DNA from: Pelosinus fermentans
GTDB lineage: Bacteria; Bacillota; Negativicutes; DSM-13327
DNA: 64,000 bases
Direction: 5' to 3'
Assembly (NCBI GenBank): GCA_002434245.1
Contig: DJJR01000026.1
Location: forward strand, 62,001 to 126,000
The position numbers and the translations under genes were made by a program. Of the stretch, positions 8,978-16,280 are shown one piece after another. The stretch's first letter is position 1, and every line of letters starts with the position of its first letter. The notes beneath the pieces were generated by a model. It did not search any database, was not told the DNA's origin, and worked only from the letters and a program-made list of their open reading frames with translations.

Positions 8978-9553
8978 TTAAATTCGTACTTCGAAGTTGC
9001 CTTTTATTTTCGATGATGATTTGTTCTTTGCCTGTACAATTTTCTGAGGAGAAGGAGAAGGAGAAGCGGTTGCTGAGGAATTGATTAAATTCAGAAGATC
9101 CTGTTGACTGTCTGCAGAATAATTAAGAATGGTTCGCTGCTTTTGCTGCATGCTCTTCCATAAGCGAAAGCAGACAAGAGAAATGGCAATGAATAATACA
9201 AGCGAAAAGAAGAAGCCGAAACCAAAAGGAGAAGGTTTATTCTTAGCTGTGGATACAGTGGGGGCGGAGGTGGTTTGGGATGAAGTTTCCTGATACGTTC
9301 CTAAAAAAGGTTGTCCAGGGACAGGAGTGTTATCGGCAGAGGAGGGAGAGGCTGCCTTCTTTGTAGCTGCAGGAGGAGGACTAGTCGTTTTGCTTTCCGC
9401 TGGTGTCTTTACAGTTGCTGATTTGCCGGTGTTAATCGAATTGGATGCGGGTGGTGATGAAGGTACATCGGCAGCACTATTATCAGAAGATTTAGGATTC
9501 ACAGTGGGAGGCGTAGGAGGCGTTGGTCTCGTTGGCGGGGTTGGAGTTTGCAT
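8978..9553 (-). CDS. Pro/Ser/Thr-rich single-pass membrane protein, function unknown
   Basis: 191 residues. The first 100 or so are low complexity, starting MQTPTPPTRPTPPTPPT and continuing rich in S, A, T, P and K; then one transmembrane helix (FGFFFSLVLFIAISLVCF, around residues 112-130); then about 60 residues that include a run of K, S and P. There is no N-terminal signal peptide, so topology cannot be fixed from sequence. AAAGGAG is well placed before the ATG. No family is recognised. It could be a linker-like or surface-associated protein; low-complexity composition makes homology claims unsafe. Confidence 0.65.
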   Translation of the reverse strand: MQTPTPPTRPTPPTPPTVNPKSSDNSAADVPSSPPASNSINTGKSATVKTPAESKTTSPPPAATKKAASPSSADNTPVPGQPFLGTYQETSSQTTSAPTVSTAKNKPSPFGFGFFFSLVLFIAISLVCFRLWKSMQQKQRTILNYSADSQQDLLNLINSSATASPSPSPQKIVQAKNKSSSKIKGNFEVRI

Positions 9554-9899
9554 AGCAAAGAAGCTCCTTTCTCATTCATATCTTTCTCTATTGTATCAAA
9601 TATCACCGAAGCTTGTACATCATTAAAGTGCATTGCCGATTAGGAAAATTCCTTGGTTCAATGTGTTCTATGCAGTTTAAAGAACGCGCTCAGAGTAATT
9701 TAGCTATTTTGATCAATCTGCTTTTTATAATTTTCGCTTCTTCGCCTTTCAAAAGGTTTTTATTTTTAGCCCCACAATCATAGGTTTTATTATAGGAATT
9801 ATGTGGTATCTTGTCGAAGTATAAGACTAATCCTTTAGAATCGAGCTGCAGTGCTCCTATATAGAAATACAGAGAGTTAAAGAGCGGAGGTAAAGTGTT
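9554..9899. other. 346-bp divergent intergenic region with a decayed type A half repeat
   Basis: Between the minus-strand Pro-rich gene and the plus-strand EAL gene. At 9733-9761 TTCGCTTCTTCGCCTTTC followed by AAAAGGTTTTTA matches, with changes, the right arm and flank of the type A palindrome; no left arm is found. No clear promoter or other element was recognised in the rest. Confidence 0.5.
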
Positions 9900-12275
9900 T
9901 TGAAAGTAGAGTCGGGCACGTCTATTGCTCAAGAGATTGTTGCTTTAATTTATAATATAAGTGGGTACCCTGTTATGATTTTGGATCAAACGGGGGTACT
10001 TCTTGCTGAGTCTGCTGCTTTGGGATTTGGAGAAAAGTGCAGGCTTTCTGGTGATGAGCATACTAGAAGTTTACAGATGAACACATCTTGTGATTATATA
10101 GAAGAATCTATTTTTTTGGAGGATACCAGAAGGGGTAAAATTGTGATTTGCAGTACTACTGATACTGCAAAAATATTGATTGTGCTGGCGACGGAATTGG
10201 CTGTTCTTTTATGGCGGAAAAATAAGGCTTATCAAAAGTTGAATCATCAAATGGGAGAATATGAGGAATTATTTAATTTGATCCCTGTACAAATTTGGTA
10301 TAAAGATACAAATAATAAAATTATTCGTGTAAATAAGCAGGTGGAAAAAGATATCGGTATTCCCATTCAAGAGTTTGTGGGCAAATCTGCACAGGACTTA
10401 TTTCCGGCCTATTCGGCAAAGTATTATGAGGATGATTTGGCAGTTATACGTTCGGCTGAAGCTAAACTAGGAATTTTGGAACAAATCAATCATGCTAATG
10501 GTGAGAATCGCTGGATCTATACAAGCAAGATCCCAACTAAAAATTGTGATGGCATTGTAACAGGACTTGTTGCCTTGGTAGTTGACATTACAGAAAGTAA
10601 GATGATTGAAAAACAAATGCCGATCTGGGCTAAGATATTTGAAAGCAGCGGTGAGGCGATTTCAGTTACGGATAAAGAGAATCGCTTTGTTGCCGTAAAT
10701 CGCGCCTTTTCTTTAGCTACAGGCTACTCCTCTGATGAAGTCATTGGAAAAGAGCCGAGCCTTTTGAAGTCTGGCTGCCATGATAAGATCTTTTATCAAA
10801 ATATGTGGGCGGCAATTATTCAAACAGGTTCTTGGGAAGGAGAGATCTGGGAGAAGCGAAAAGATGGTGTAATTTATTTAAAATGGCTGCGCATTGATCA
10901 GATTAAAGATGAAGAAGGCAATTTGATTAATTATTTGGCACGATTTACCGATATGAGTGAAAAAAAGGCCGCCGAAGAGCGGATTCATTATTTGGCAAGG
11001 CATGATGCGTTAACGGGGCTAGCCAATCGGGAAGTCTTAGGTAAACAATTAGCAAAAGACATAGAAAGGGCTCGTCATAGCGGCAGCGGCGTAGGAGTTA
11101 TTTCGCTTAATTTGGATCGGTTTAAAAATATTAATGATTCTTTAGGGCATAAAGTGGGGGATGAAGTCTTAAAGGAGCTTGCTGATCGGCTGGAGACCTG
11201 CTCTAAGAGAACAAGTCTAACAGCGCGTTTCGGCGGCGATACCTTTAACTTTATTGTACCAAAGATTTCTCAGAAGGAAGAGATTATAAAAGTAATTCAT
11301 GAAGTCATGAGTGCTTTGGAAAGACCTCTCTTGCATGGTGGATTGGAGTTAATCATTACTGCAAGTATTGGCGTCAGTGTATATCCCGATGATGGAGATA
11401 CGGCAGAAGTGCTGATTCGCAATGCTGATACAGCCATGCATAAGGTGAAGGATAACGGACGTAATTTTTATGAGTTCTTTGAAGCCAATATGAATGAATA
11501 TGCATCGGAACGTCTTATGCTTGAAAATAATTTACGGCGTGCATTGGCAAGAGAAGAATTTGTTTTATTTTATCAACCTCAGGTGGACAGTAAAACAGAA
11601 GCCCTCATTGGAGTGGAGGCTTTGATCCGTTGGATGCGCCCTGATTCTGAAATCATACCGCCGGGAGATTTTATTCCAATTTTAGAAGAGACAGGCCTTA
11701 TTATTCCCATTGGGCAGTGGGTTTTGGCAGAGGCATGTCGGCAGCATAAGGAGTGGATTCAAAAGGGCTTACCGCCAATTCCTATCTCCGTGAACATTTC
11801 TGCCATTCAATTTCAGGAAAAGGAATTCTTGCCGATGCTTTCTGACATTATAAAAGAAAGTGGTATTGAACCAGGATATCTAGATTTGGAGCTAACAGAG
11901 AGCGTTGTCATGCGACAGCCGGAATTTGTTATCAAGCAGCTGGAGTTTATTAAAGAGATGGGAATCAATTTATCTTTAGATGATTTTGGAACCGGGTTTT
12001 CCAGTCTGAGTTATTTGCGCTATTTCCCTCTGGACCGATTGAAAATTGACCAATCTTTTGTACGTGGTTTGTCGACGGATTCGGTGAATGAAGCGATCAT
12101 TGAGGCGGTAGTGGCTTTAGGAAAGAGTCTAAAGATAAAAACCATAGCAGAGGGCGTTGAAACGAAACAAGAATTGGACTTTCTGCGAAAGCTTGAATGC
12201 GATGAGATACAGGGATATTATTTTTCGAAACCCTTACCCAGTGATGATTTTATAAAATGGTTTACCAATCGGTAA
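9900..12275 (+). CDS. Diacid-recognition/PAS/PAS/GGDTF/EAL protein, probable c-di-GMP phosphodiesterase
   Basis: 791 residues from a TTG start at 9900 with GCGGAGG upstream. The N-terminus (IAQEIVALIYNISGYPVMIL) resembles the sugar-diacid recognition domain of CdaR-type regulators. Two PAS domains follow (about 120-235 and 245-355), then a GGDEF domain whose signature reads RFGGDTF, with Glu replaced by Thr, so cyclase activity is doubtful. The C-terminal EAL domain is complete: VEALIRWM, NISAIQF, LELTES, DDFGTGFSS, KIDQSFV and EGVET. The likely job is c-di-GMP breakdown, with the GGDTF domain as a GTP-sensing or structural module; this is inference. It stands alone and is followed by a type B repeat. 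Confidence 0.9.
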   Translation: MKVESGTSIAQEIVALIYNISGYPVMILDQTGVLLAESAALGFGEKCRLSGDEHTRSLQMNTSCDYIEESIFLEDTRRGKIVICSTTDTAKILIVLATELAVLLWRKNKAYQKLNHQMGEYEELFNLIPVQIWYKDTNNKIIRVNKQVEKDIGIPIQEFVGKSAQDLFPAYSAKYYEDDLAVIRSAEAKLGILEQINHANGENRWIYTSKIPTKNCDGIVTGLVALVVDITESKMIEKQMPIWAKIFESSGEAISVTDKENRFVAVNRAFSLATGYSSDEVIGKEPSLLKSGCHDKIFYQNMWAAIIQTGSWEGEIWEKRKDGVIYLKWLRIDQIKDEEGNLINYLARFTDMSEKKAAEERIHYLARHDALTGLANREVLGKQLAKDIERARHSGSGVGVISLNLDRFKNINDSLGHKVGDEVLKELADRLETCSKRTSLTARFGGDTFNFIVPKISQKEEIIKVIHEVMSALERPLLHGGLELIITASIGVSVYPDDGDTAEVLIRNADTAMHKVKDNGRNFYEFFEANMNEYASERLMLENNLRRALAREEFVLFYQPQVDSKTEALIGVEALIRWMRPDSEIIPPGDFIPILEETGLIIPIGQWVLAEACRQHKEWIQKGLPPIPISVNISAIQFQEKEFLPMLSDIIKESGIEPGYLDLELTESVVMRQPEFVIKQLEFIKEMGINLSLDDFGTGFSSLSYLRYFPLDRLKIDQSFVRGLSTDSVNEAIIEAVVALGKSLKIKTIAEGVETKQELDFLRKLECDEIQGYYFSKPLPSDDFIKWFTNR

Positions 12276-12343
12276 AGAAAAGTCTTCAAAAGAGAAGACG
12301 TCTCGGAGAGGATGAAAGCATAAGTTTTAGAGGGAAAAATATT

Positions 12344-12436
12344 GAACACAGAGTGCGCAGAGTATGCAGAGGACACAGAGGGGGATTCTCTCTATCCTTT
12401 CTATTTTTTCTCTGTGTTCTCTGTGCCTCTGCGGTT
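12344..12436. repeat. Palindromic intergenic repeat, type B (copy 2)
   Basis: The left arm has GAACACAGAGTGCGCAGAG and GGACACAGAG; the right arm has CTCTGTGTTCTCTGTGCC and TCTGCGGTT. The arms pair imperfectly around a pyrimidine-rich centre. The arrangement is that of the type A repeat but with GCAGAG in place of GCGAAGA. It lies between the convergent EAL gene and tRNA-Gln. Confidence 0.8.
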
Positions 12437-12465
12437 AAAAACGTCTATGTTTTTTCTTTTCAAAA

Positions 12466-12493
12466 TAATAAAAACCCTGCAATGAATGCAGGG
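12466..12493 (-). terminator. Terminator of tRNA-Gln
   Basis: On the minus strand CCCTGCA pairs with TGCAGGG around a 5-base loop and is followed by a TTTTT run. It lies 38 bp past the CCA end of the tRNA. Confidence 0.8.
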
Positions 12494-12530
12494 TGAATTT
12501 ACATAATAATGTATTGCTTTTGAAATTACA

Positions 12531-12606
12531 TGGCTAGGGCGGCAGGACTCGAACCTGCGGATGCGGGAATCAGAATCCCGTGCCTTACCAGCTTGGCGAC
12601 GCCCCA
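12531..12606 (-). tRNA. tRNA-Gln (anticodon CTG)
   Basis: On the minus strand the acceptor stem TGGGGCG pairs with CGCCCTA (one G-T pair), the anticodon stem is CGGGA/TCCCG with loop TTCTGAT giving anticodon CTG (codon CAG), and the T arm holds GGTTCGAGTCC. The discriminator is G and CCA is encoded. The gene stands alone with its own terminator. Confidence 0.95.
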
Positions 12607-12745
12607 ATGAAATTTCCTATATGCATTATATACTATTTTCTTCAGAATAGCAAATCGTTTTACCCTAGCAGACTGTTCTTTTTTATAATTATGTAGTGTA
12701 GCTGTTGATATCTTAGCAATGTTCTTTCTTCTTGGCAGAAAATCA

Positions 12746-12775
12746 TTGCGGTAATTAGAAAGAATCGTGTAAAAT
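12746..12775 (+). promoter_or_regulatory. Candidate sigma-A promoter for topB
   Basis: TTGCGG (12746-12751) and TAAAAT (12770-12775) are 18 bp apart, about 80 bp before the topB start. Moderate match only. Confidence 0.4.
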
Positions 12776-12855
12776 AAAGGTTCAGGACAGTATAATCTGG
12801 AGCAAGATCAAATTAACTTAATCATAGATTTAAAATAGATGACAGGGAGAGTCGC

Positions 12856-14835
12856 ATGAAATTATTTATTGCAGAGAAACCGAGTATGGCAGCAGAACTT
12901 GCAAAATGCCTGCCTGGCCCTCTCGTTCGCAAAGATGGATATATTGAAACCGGCGGCGGGGTGGTGACTTGGGTATTTGGTCACATTCTTCGTCAAGCGG
13001 AACCGGGAGAATATGATGAAAAATATAAAAAATGGCGGGCTGCAGATTTACCCATTATTCCTGCGGAGTGGAAGCTGTTAGTAGCTGATTCCTGCATGAA
13101 GCAGTTTAATATTATTAAGACTCTCATTGGTAAAGCCGCAGAAATTATTCATGCAGGTGATCCCGACCGTGAGGGTCAATTGCTGGTGGATGAAGTATTA
13201 GGATATACTCATAATGAAAAACCAGTTATGCGTATTCTTGTAAATGCACTGGATGAAAAAAGTATAAAAAAAGCACTTGCAAATTTGCGCAGTAATCAAG
13301 ATTTCTTTAATTTAAATCAATCGGCTTTAGCTCGTTCACGGGCTGATTGGCTTGTTGGAATGAACCTGTCTCGTGCGTTTACATTAGCCGCCCAAAGCGC
13401 TGGTCACGAGATTACATTACCCATCGGTCGGGTTAAGACTCCTACTCTTGCGTTGGTAGTGAGACGGGAGCGGGAAATAAAAAACTTTAAAGCAGCAGAT
13501 TACTTTCTAATTAAAGCAGACATAAAACATGAGAATGGACCATTTAAAGCATCGTGGAAAGCAAAAGACGAACAGCCAGGCAGGGATTCAGAAGGACGTT
13601 TAGTTGATCCTGTTATTGCACAAGCATTGATTGAGAAACTGGAAAAAGCAAAAGAAGACGTTTCTATCGTATCTTGTGATACCAATGAAAAAAAAGAACC
13701 CCAGCGCCTCCCCTTTTCGTTGTCGGCCCTACAGGTTCTGGCAGGAAAAAAGTACGGATATGATCCTCAGGCTGTTTTGACTGGAGTTCAGAATTTATAT
13801 GAAAAGAAACTTACCTCCTATCCCCGTTCGGATTGTGATTTTTTGCCAGAGTCTCAAAAAGCAGATGCCACTGTCATCCTGGCTAATTTACGCAATAGTC
13901 ATCAGGAAGAGCTGGCAGTCTGGTCAGGGAAGGCTGATCTAAAAATTAAGAGCCGTGCCTGGAATGATAAAAAGATTACGGCCCATCATGCGATCATTCC
14001 TACGGAAGTACCCTGTAAAATGAACACATTGCCAGAAATCGAAAGAAATTTATACTTCTTAATTGCTCAGGCTTATGTAGCGCAGTTTTATCCTGTTCAC
14101 GTGTATAATCAGACTCGCGCAGAGCTTAAATATGCAGGTGAAGATTTTGTTGCTAATGGCAGAGTCATCGTGACAATGGGCTGGAAAGAACTGTATGGCG
14201 GTGAAGTCAAAGAAGAAGAGGATGAAGATAGTAAGACTCTGCCTACTATGCAAAAAGGTGATAAGGCTGATTTTATCAGTGCTTCGTTAGAAAAAAAGAC
14301 AACAAAGCCACCAGTACGTTTTACTTCTAGTACGTTGCTGCAGGCTATGAAGGAAATACATAAATATGTTAAGAATCCTGAATTGAAAAAACATCTCAAA
14401 GATGTTTCTGGAATAGGCACAGAGGCCACTCGGGCTTCTATTATCAAAGAACTCACAGTACGGTGTTTTTTAGAAGAAAAGAAAAAATACCTGTATCCTA
14501 CGGAATCGGCTTATCTCCTCATTGATGCATTGCCGGAAGAATTAACCTATCCTGATTCAACAGCCATATGGGAGATTATCTTTAATCGTATGGTAGAGGG
14601 AAAAGCTGAGCTCAATAGCTTTATTGGTCAGCAGACAGAATTTATTACGAGCTTATGTTTAAAGGCCAAAGAAGTTCAGATTGAAAATAAAGATGCAAAT
14701 GTAGTGAAGTGTCCGAAATGTAAGCAGGGGGTATTAAAACTGCGCAATGGCAAGAATGGGGCCTTTTGGGGATGCTCCCGTTTCCCGGAGTGCCGGGGTA
14801 CTTGTAATGACAAAGATGGACAGCCTCAGCTATAA
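12856..14835 (+). CDS. topB: DNA topoisomerase III
   Basis: Type IA topoisomerase that decatenates DNA through a 5'-phosphotyrosine link. 659 residues. The Toprim domain begins MKLFIAEKPSMAAELAK and carries AGDPDREGQLL (metal-binding DxD near residue 99). The catalytic tyrosine is in TSYPRSD at about residue 322. The C-terminus has a four-cysteine zinc finger (CPKCKQG ... WGCSRFPECRGTC). Length and order match the TopB subfamily rather than TopA. Ribosome site CAGGGAGAG precedes the ATG. It stands alone; TopB proteins of this kind can be chromosomal or on plasmids, and nothing mobile is seen here. Confidence 0.95.
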   Translation: MKLFIAEKPSMAAELAKCLPGPLVRKDGYIETGGGVVTWVFGHILRQAEPGEYDEKYKKWRAADLPIIPAEWKLLVADSCMKQFNIIKTLIGKAAEIIHAGDPDREGQLLVDEVLGYTHNEKPVMRILVNALDEKSIKKALANLRSNQDFFNLNQSALARSRADWLVGMNLSRAFTLAAQSAGHEITLPIGRVKTPTLALVVRREREIKNFKAADYFLIKADIKHENGPFKASWKAKDEQPGRDSEGRLVDPVIAQALIEKLEKAKEDVSIVSCDTNEKKEPQRLPFSLSALQVLAGKKYGYDPQAVLTGVQNLYEKKLTSYPRSDCDFLPESQKADATVILANLRNSHQEELAVWSGKADLKIKSRAWNDKKITAHHAIIPTEVPCKMNTLPEIERNLYFLIAQAYVAQFYPVHVYNQTRAELKYAGEDFVANGRVIVTMGWKELYGGEVKEEEDEDSKTLPTMQKGDKADFISASLEKKTTKPPVRFTSSTLLQAMKEIHKYVKNPELKKHLKDVSGIGTEATRASIIKELTVRCFLEEKKKYLYPTESAYLLIDALPEELTYPDSTAIWEIIFNRMVEGKAELNSFIGQQTEFITSLCLKAKEVQIENKDANVVKCPKCKQGVLKLRNGKNGAFWGCSRFPECRGTCNDKDGQPQL

Positions 14836-14946
14836 AAAGACTCGATTCGAGAATATAATAGTCGAATACAAACGATTTTCAAAGAATACTACCATTTTTG
14901 ATCCTTTTATGGTATTATTTTCTTATTGGCATAAGGAGGTAAACAG

Positions 14947-15396
14947 ATGAAGTGGTTTCAGAAAAAGGCTGTTGTACTGATGATATCCTTCTTGGGTTTA
15001 GGGATAGGGCTGTCTGTTGTTCAGGCTGCACCTATACAAAATAGTGACCTCATAAAGGTAACCGTAAATATAACCATTGAGAATCCGGATTATTTCTGGA
15101 AGTACCCTTTTTTAGGAAACGAAATTGATGGCATTCGAATTTCTGGCATGGGACAAAGTTTTTTTATACAGCCAGCTTCAAGCGGTGAAAGAGTTGAATT
15201 TGATGTACCTAAAAACTACCGATTAAAGATTGCTCTTGAATTGCAAAATAATAATGAGACTGTAAAAGAAACTCGTTACTCTACAAAACGAGGCGTTGAT
15301 GACAAGAAAAATACGCTGGAAATCCTTTTAAAAGCACCAGAACCTCAATCGATTATTCTTACTACAGCAGATTTCGAAGAAATACGAGGTAAGTAA
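14947..15396 (+). CDS. Small exported protein, function unknown
   Basis: 149 residues with a clear signal peptide (MKWFQKK then a hydrophobic stretch ending VVQAAP, cleavage near residue 28). The mature part is mainly alternating polar and hydrophobic residues (VTVNITIENPDYFWKYP), suggesting a beta-rich periplasmic or outer-surface protein. No family is recognised. AAGGAGGTAAACAG precedes the ATG. It lies 98 bp before the LuxR-type regulator but no functional link can be shown. Confidence 0.75.
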   Translation: MKWFQKKAVVLMISFLGLGIGLSVVQAAPIQNSDLIKVTVNITIENPDYFWKYPFLGNEIDGIRISGMGQSFFIQPASSGERVEFDVPKNYRLKIALELQNNNETVKETRYSTKRGVDDKKNTLEILLKAPEPQSIILTTADFEEIRGK

Positions 15397-15494
15397 CAAG
15401 GGTTAAGAAGCAATGATTTGATTCATAGATTTCCAAAAATCTTTTTTACTATATAGCGGGATTCGTACATCTAGTTATATAGGGAGGTTCACGT

Positions 15495-16103
15495 ATGAGA
15501 AAAGAAAGAGTACTATTGGTTGATGATGATGGTATAGCTCTATTAGTGCACAGTAAAATGCTGGAACAGCATGCTGAAATTGTTACTGCGGCAAATGCAA
15601 ATGAAGCTTTGGAAATTATAAAAAAGGATAAGGCATTTGCTGTCATTATATCAGATCAATATATGCCGGATATGAATGGGGCCGAACTGCTGCAAATTGT
15701 AGGTGTCATGGTACCGAATATGGTTCGGATCATGATTACTGGTTTTGCAGATTTAGACGTTGCCATGCAAGCGGTGAACTTAGGAAATGTATTTCGTTTC
15801 CTGGTTAAGCCTTGCTGCCAGGAAGACTTAGTGCTGGCCCTTGCTGCTGGACTTGATAAATATCGACAATCTGTAGGCGAAATATCTCAAGAGGCTGCAT
15901 TAACAGAACCATTAACAGAAAGAGAAAGAGAGGTTCTGCGTTTATTAGGTATTGGTTTTACCAGTGGAGAAATTGCCTTAGCTATGGGAATTACCATTGG
16001 TACTGTTAAAACTCATGTGCATCACATTTTTGGCAAATTAGCAGTAAATAATCGGATTAAGGCAGTGGCGAAAGCAAAAAATATGGGACTTATATCCAGG
16101 TAA
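15495..16103 (+). CDS. Response regulator with LuxR-type DNA-binding domain
   Basis: 202 residues. The receiver (residues 1-120) has the acidic pair VDDDG, phospho-Asp54 in ISDQYMPDMNG, Thr in MITGF and Lys in FLVKP. The C-terminus (140-202) is a LuxR/GerE helix-turn-helix: LTEREREVLRLL and TVKTHVHHIFGKL. TATAGGGAGG precedes the ATG. It is followed by a terminator and then, 180 bp on, by the hybrid kinase at 16281, its plausible but unproven partner. The target genes are unknown. Confidence 0.92.
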   Translation: MRKERVLLVDDDGIALLVHSKMLEQHAEIVTAANANEALEIIKKDKAFAVIISDQYMPDMNGAELLQIVGVMVPNMVRIMITGFADLDVAMQAVNLGNVFRFLVKPCCQEDLVLALAAGLDKYRQSVGEISQEAALTEPLTEREREVLRLLGIGFTSGEIALAMGITIGTVKTHVHHIFGKLAVNNRIKAVAKAKNMGLISR

Positions 16104-16110
16104 CATAAGG

Positions 16111-16141
16111 GGAATATCTAAGAAAGATATTCCTATTTTAT
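16111..16141 (+). terminator. Terminator after the LuxR-type regulator
   Basis: GGAATATCT pairs with AGATATTCC around a 5-base loop, followed by TATTTTATTT. It separates this gene from the hybrid kinase. Confidence 0.65.
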
Positions 16142-16280
16142 TTCGCCTTCCTATAATTTTGTGAAAGATGAAATAATATCTTTAAGTTATTGCAAAACTA
16201 TATCTTTTGGCAGATGTGGTTTAGAGGTAAATCATCTATATTATGAATAAGTAGTAATCGTATTTGAGAAGGTGATTTTC

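Noticed and set aside
9327-9626. Gly/Val-rich frame opposite the Pro-rich gene
   Set aside because: It is the complement of the low-complexity region; the minus-strand frame has the ribosome site and a membrane helix.
12257-12496. Plus-strand frame of 79 codons after the EAL gene
   Set aside because: It runs through the type B palindrome and a terminator and lacks a ribosome site.
12856-14835. topB taken as a sign of an integrated plasmid or conjugative element
   Set aside because: No relaxase, integrase, Tra genes or direct repeats are nearby, apart from a tRNA-Gln that shows no duplicated end.
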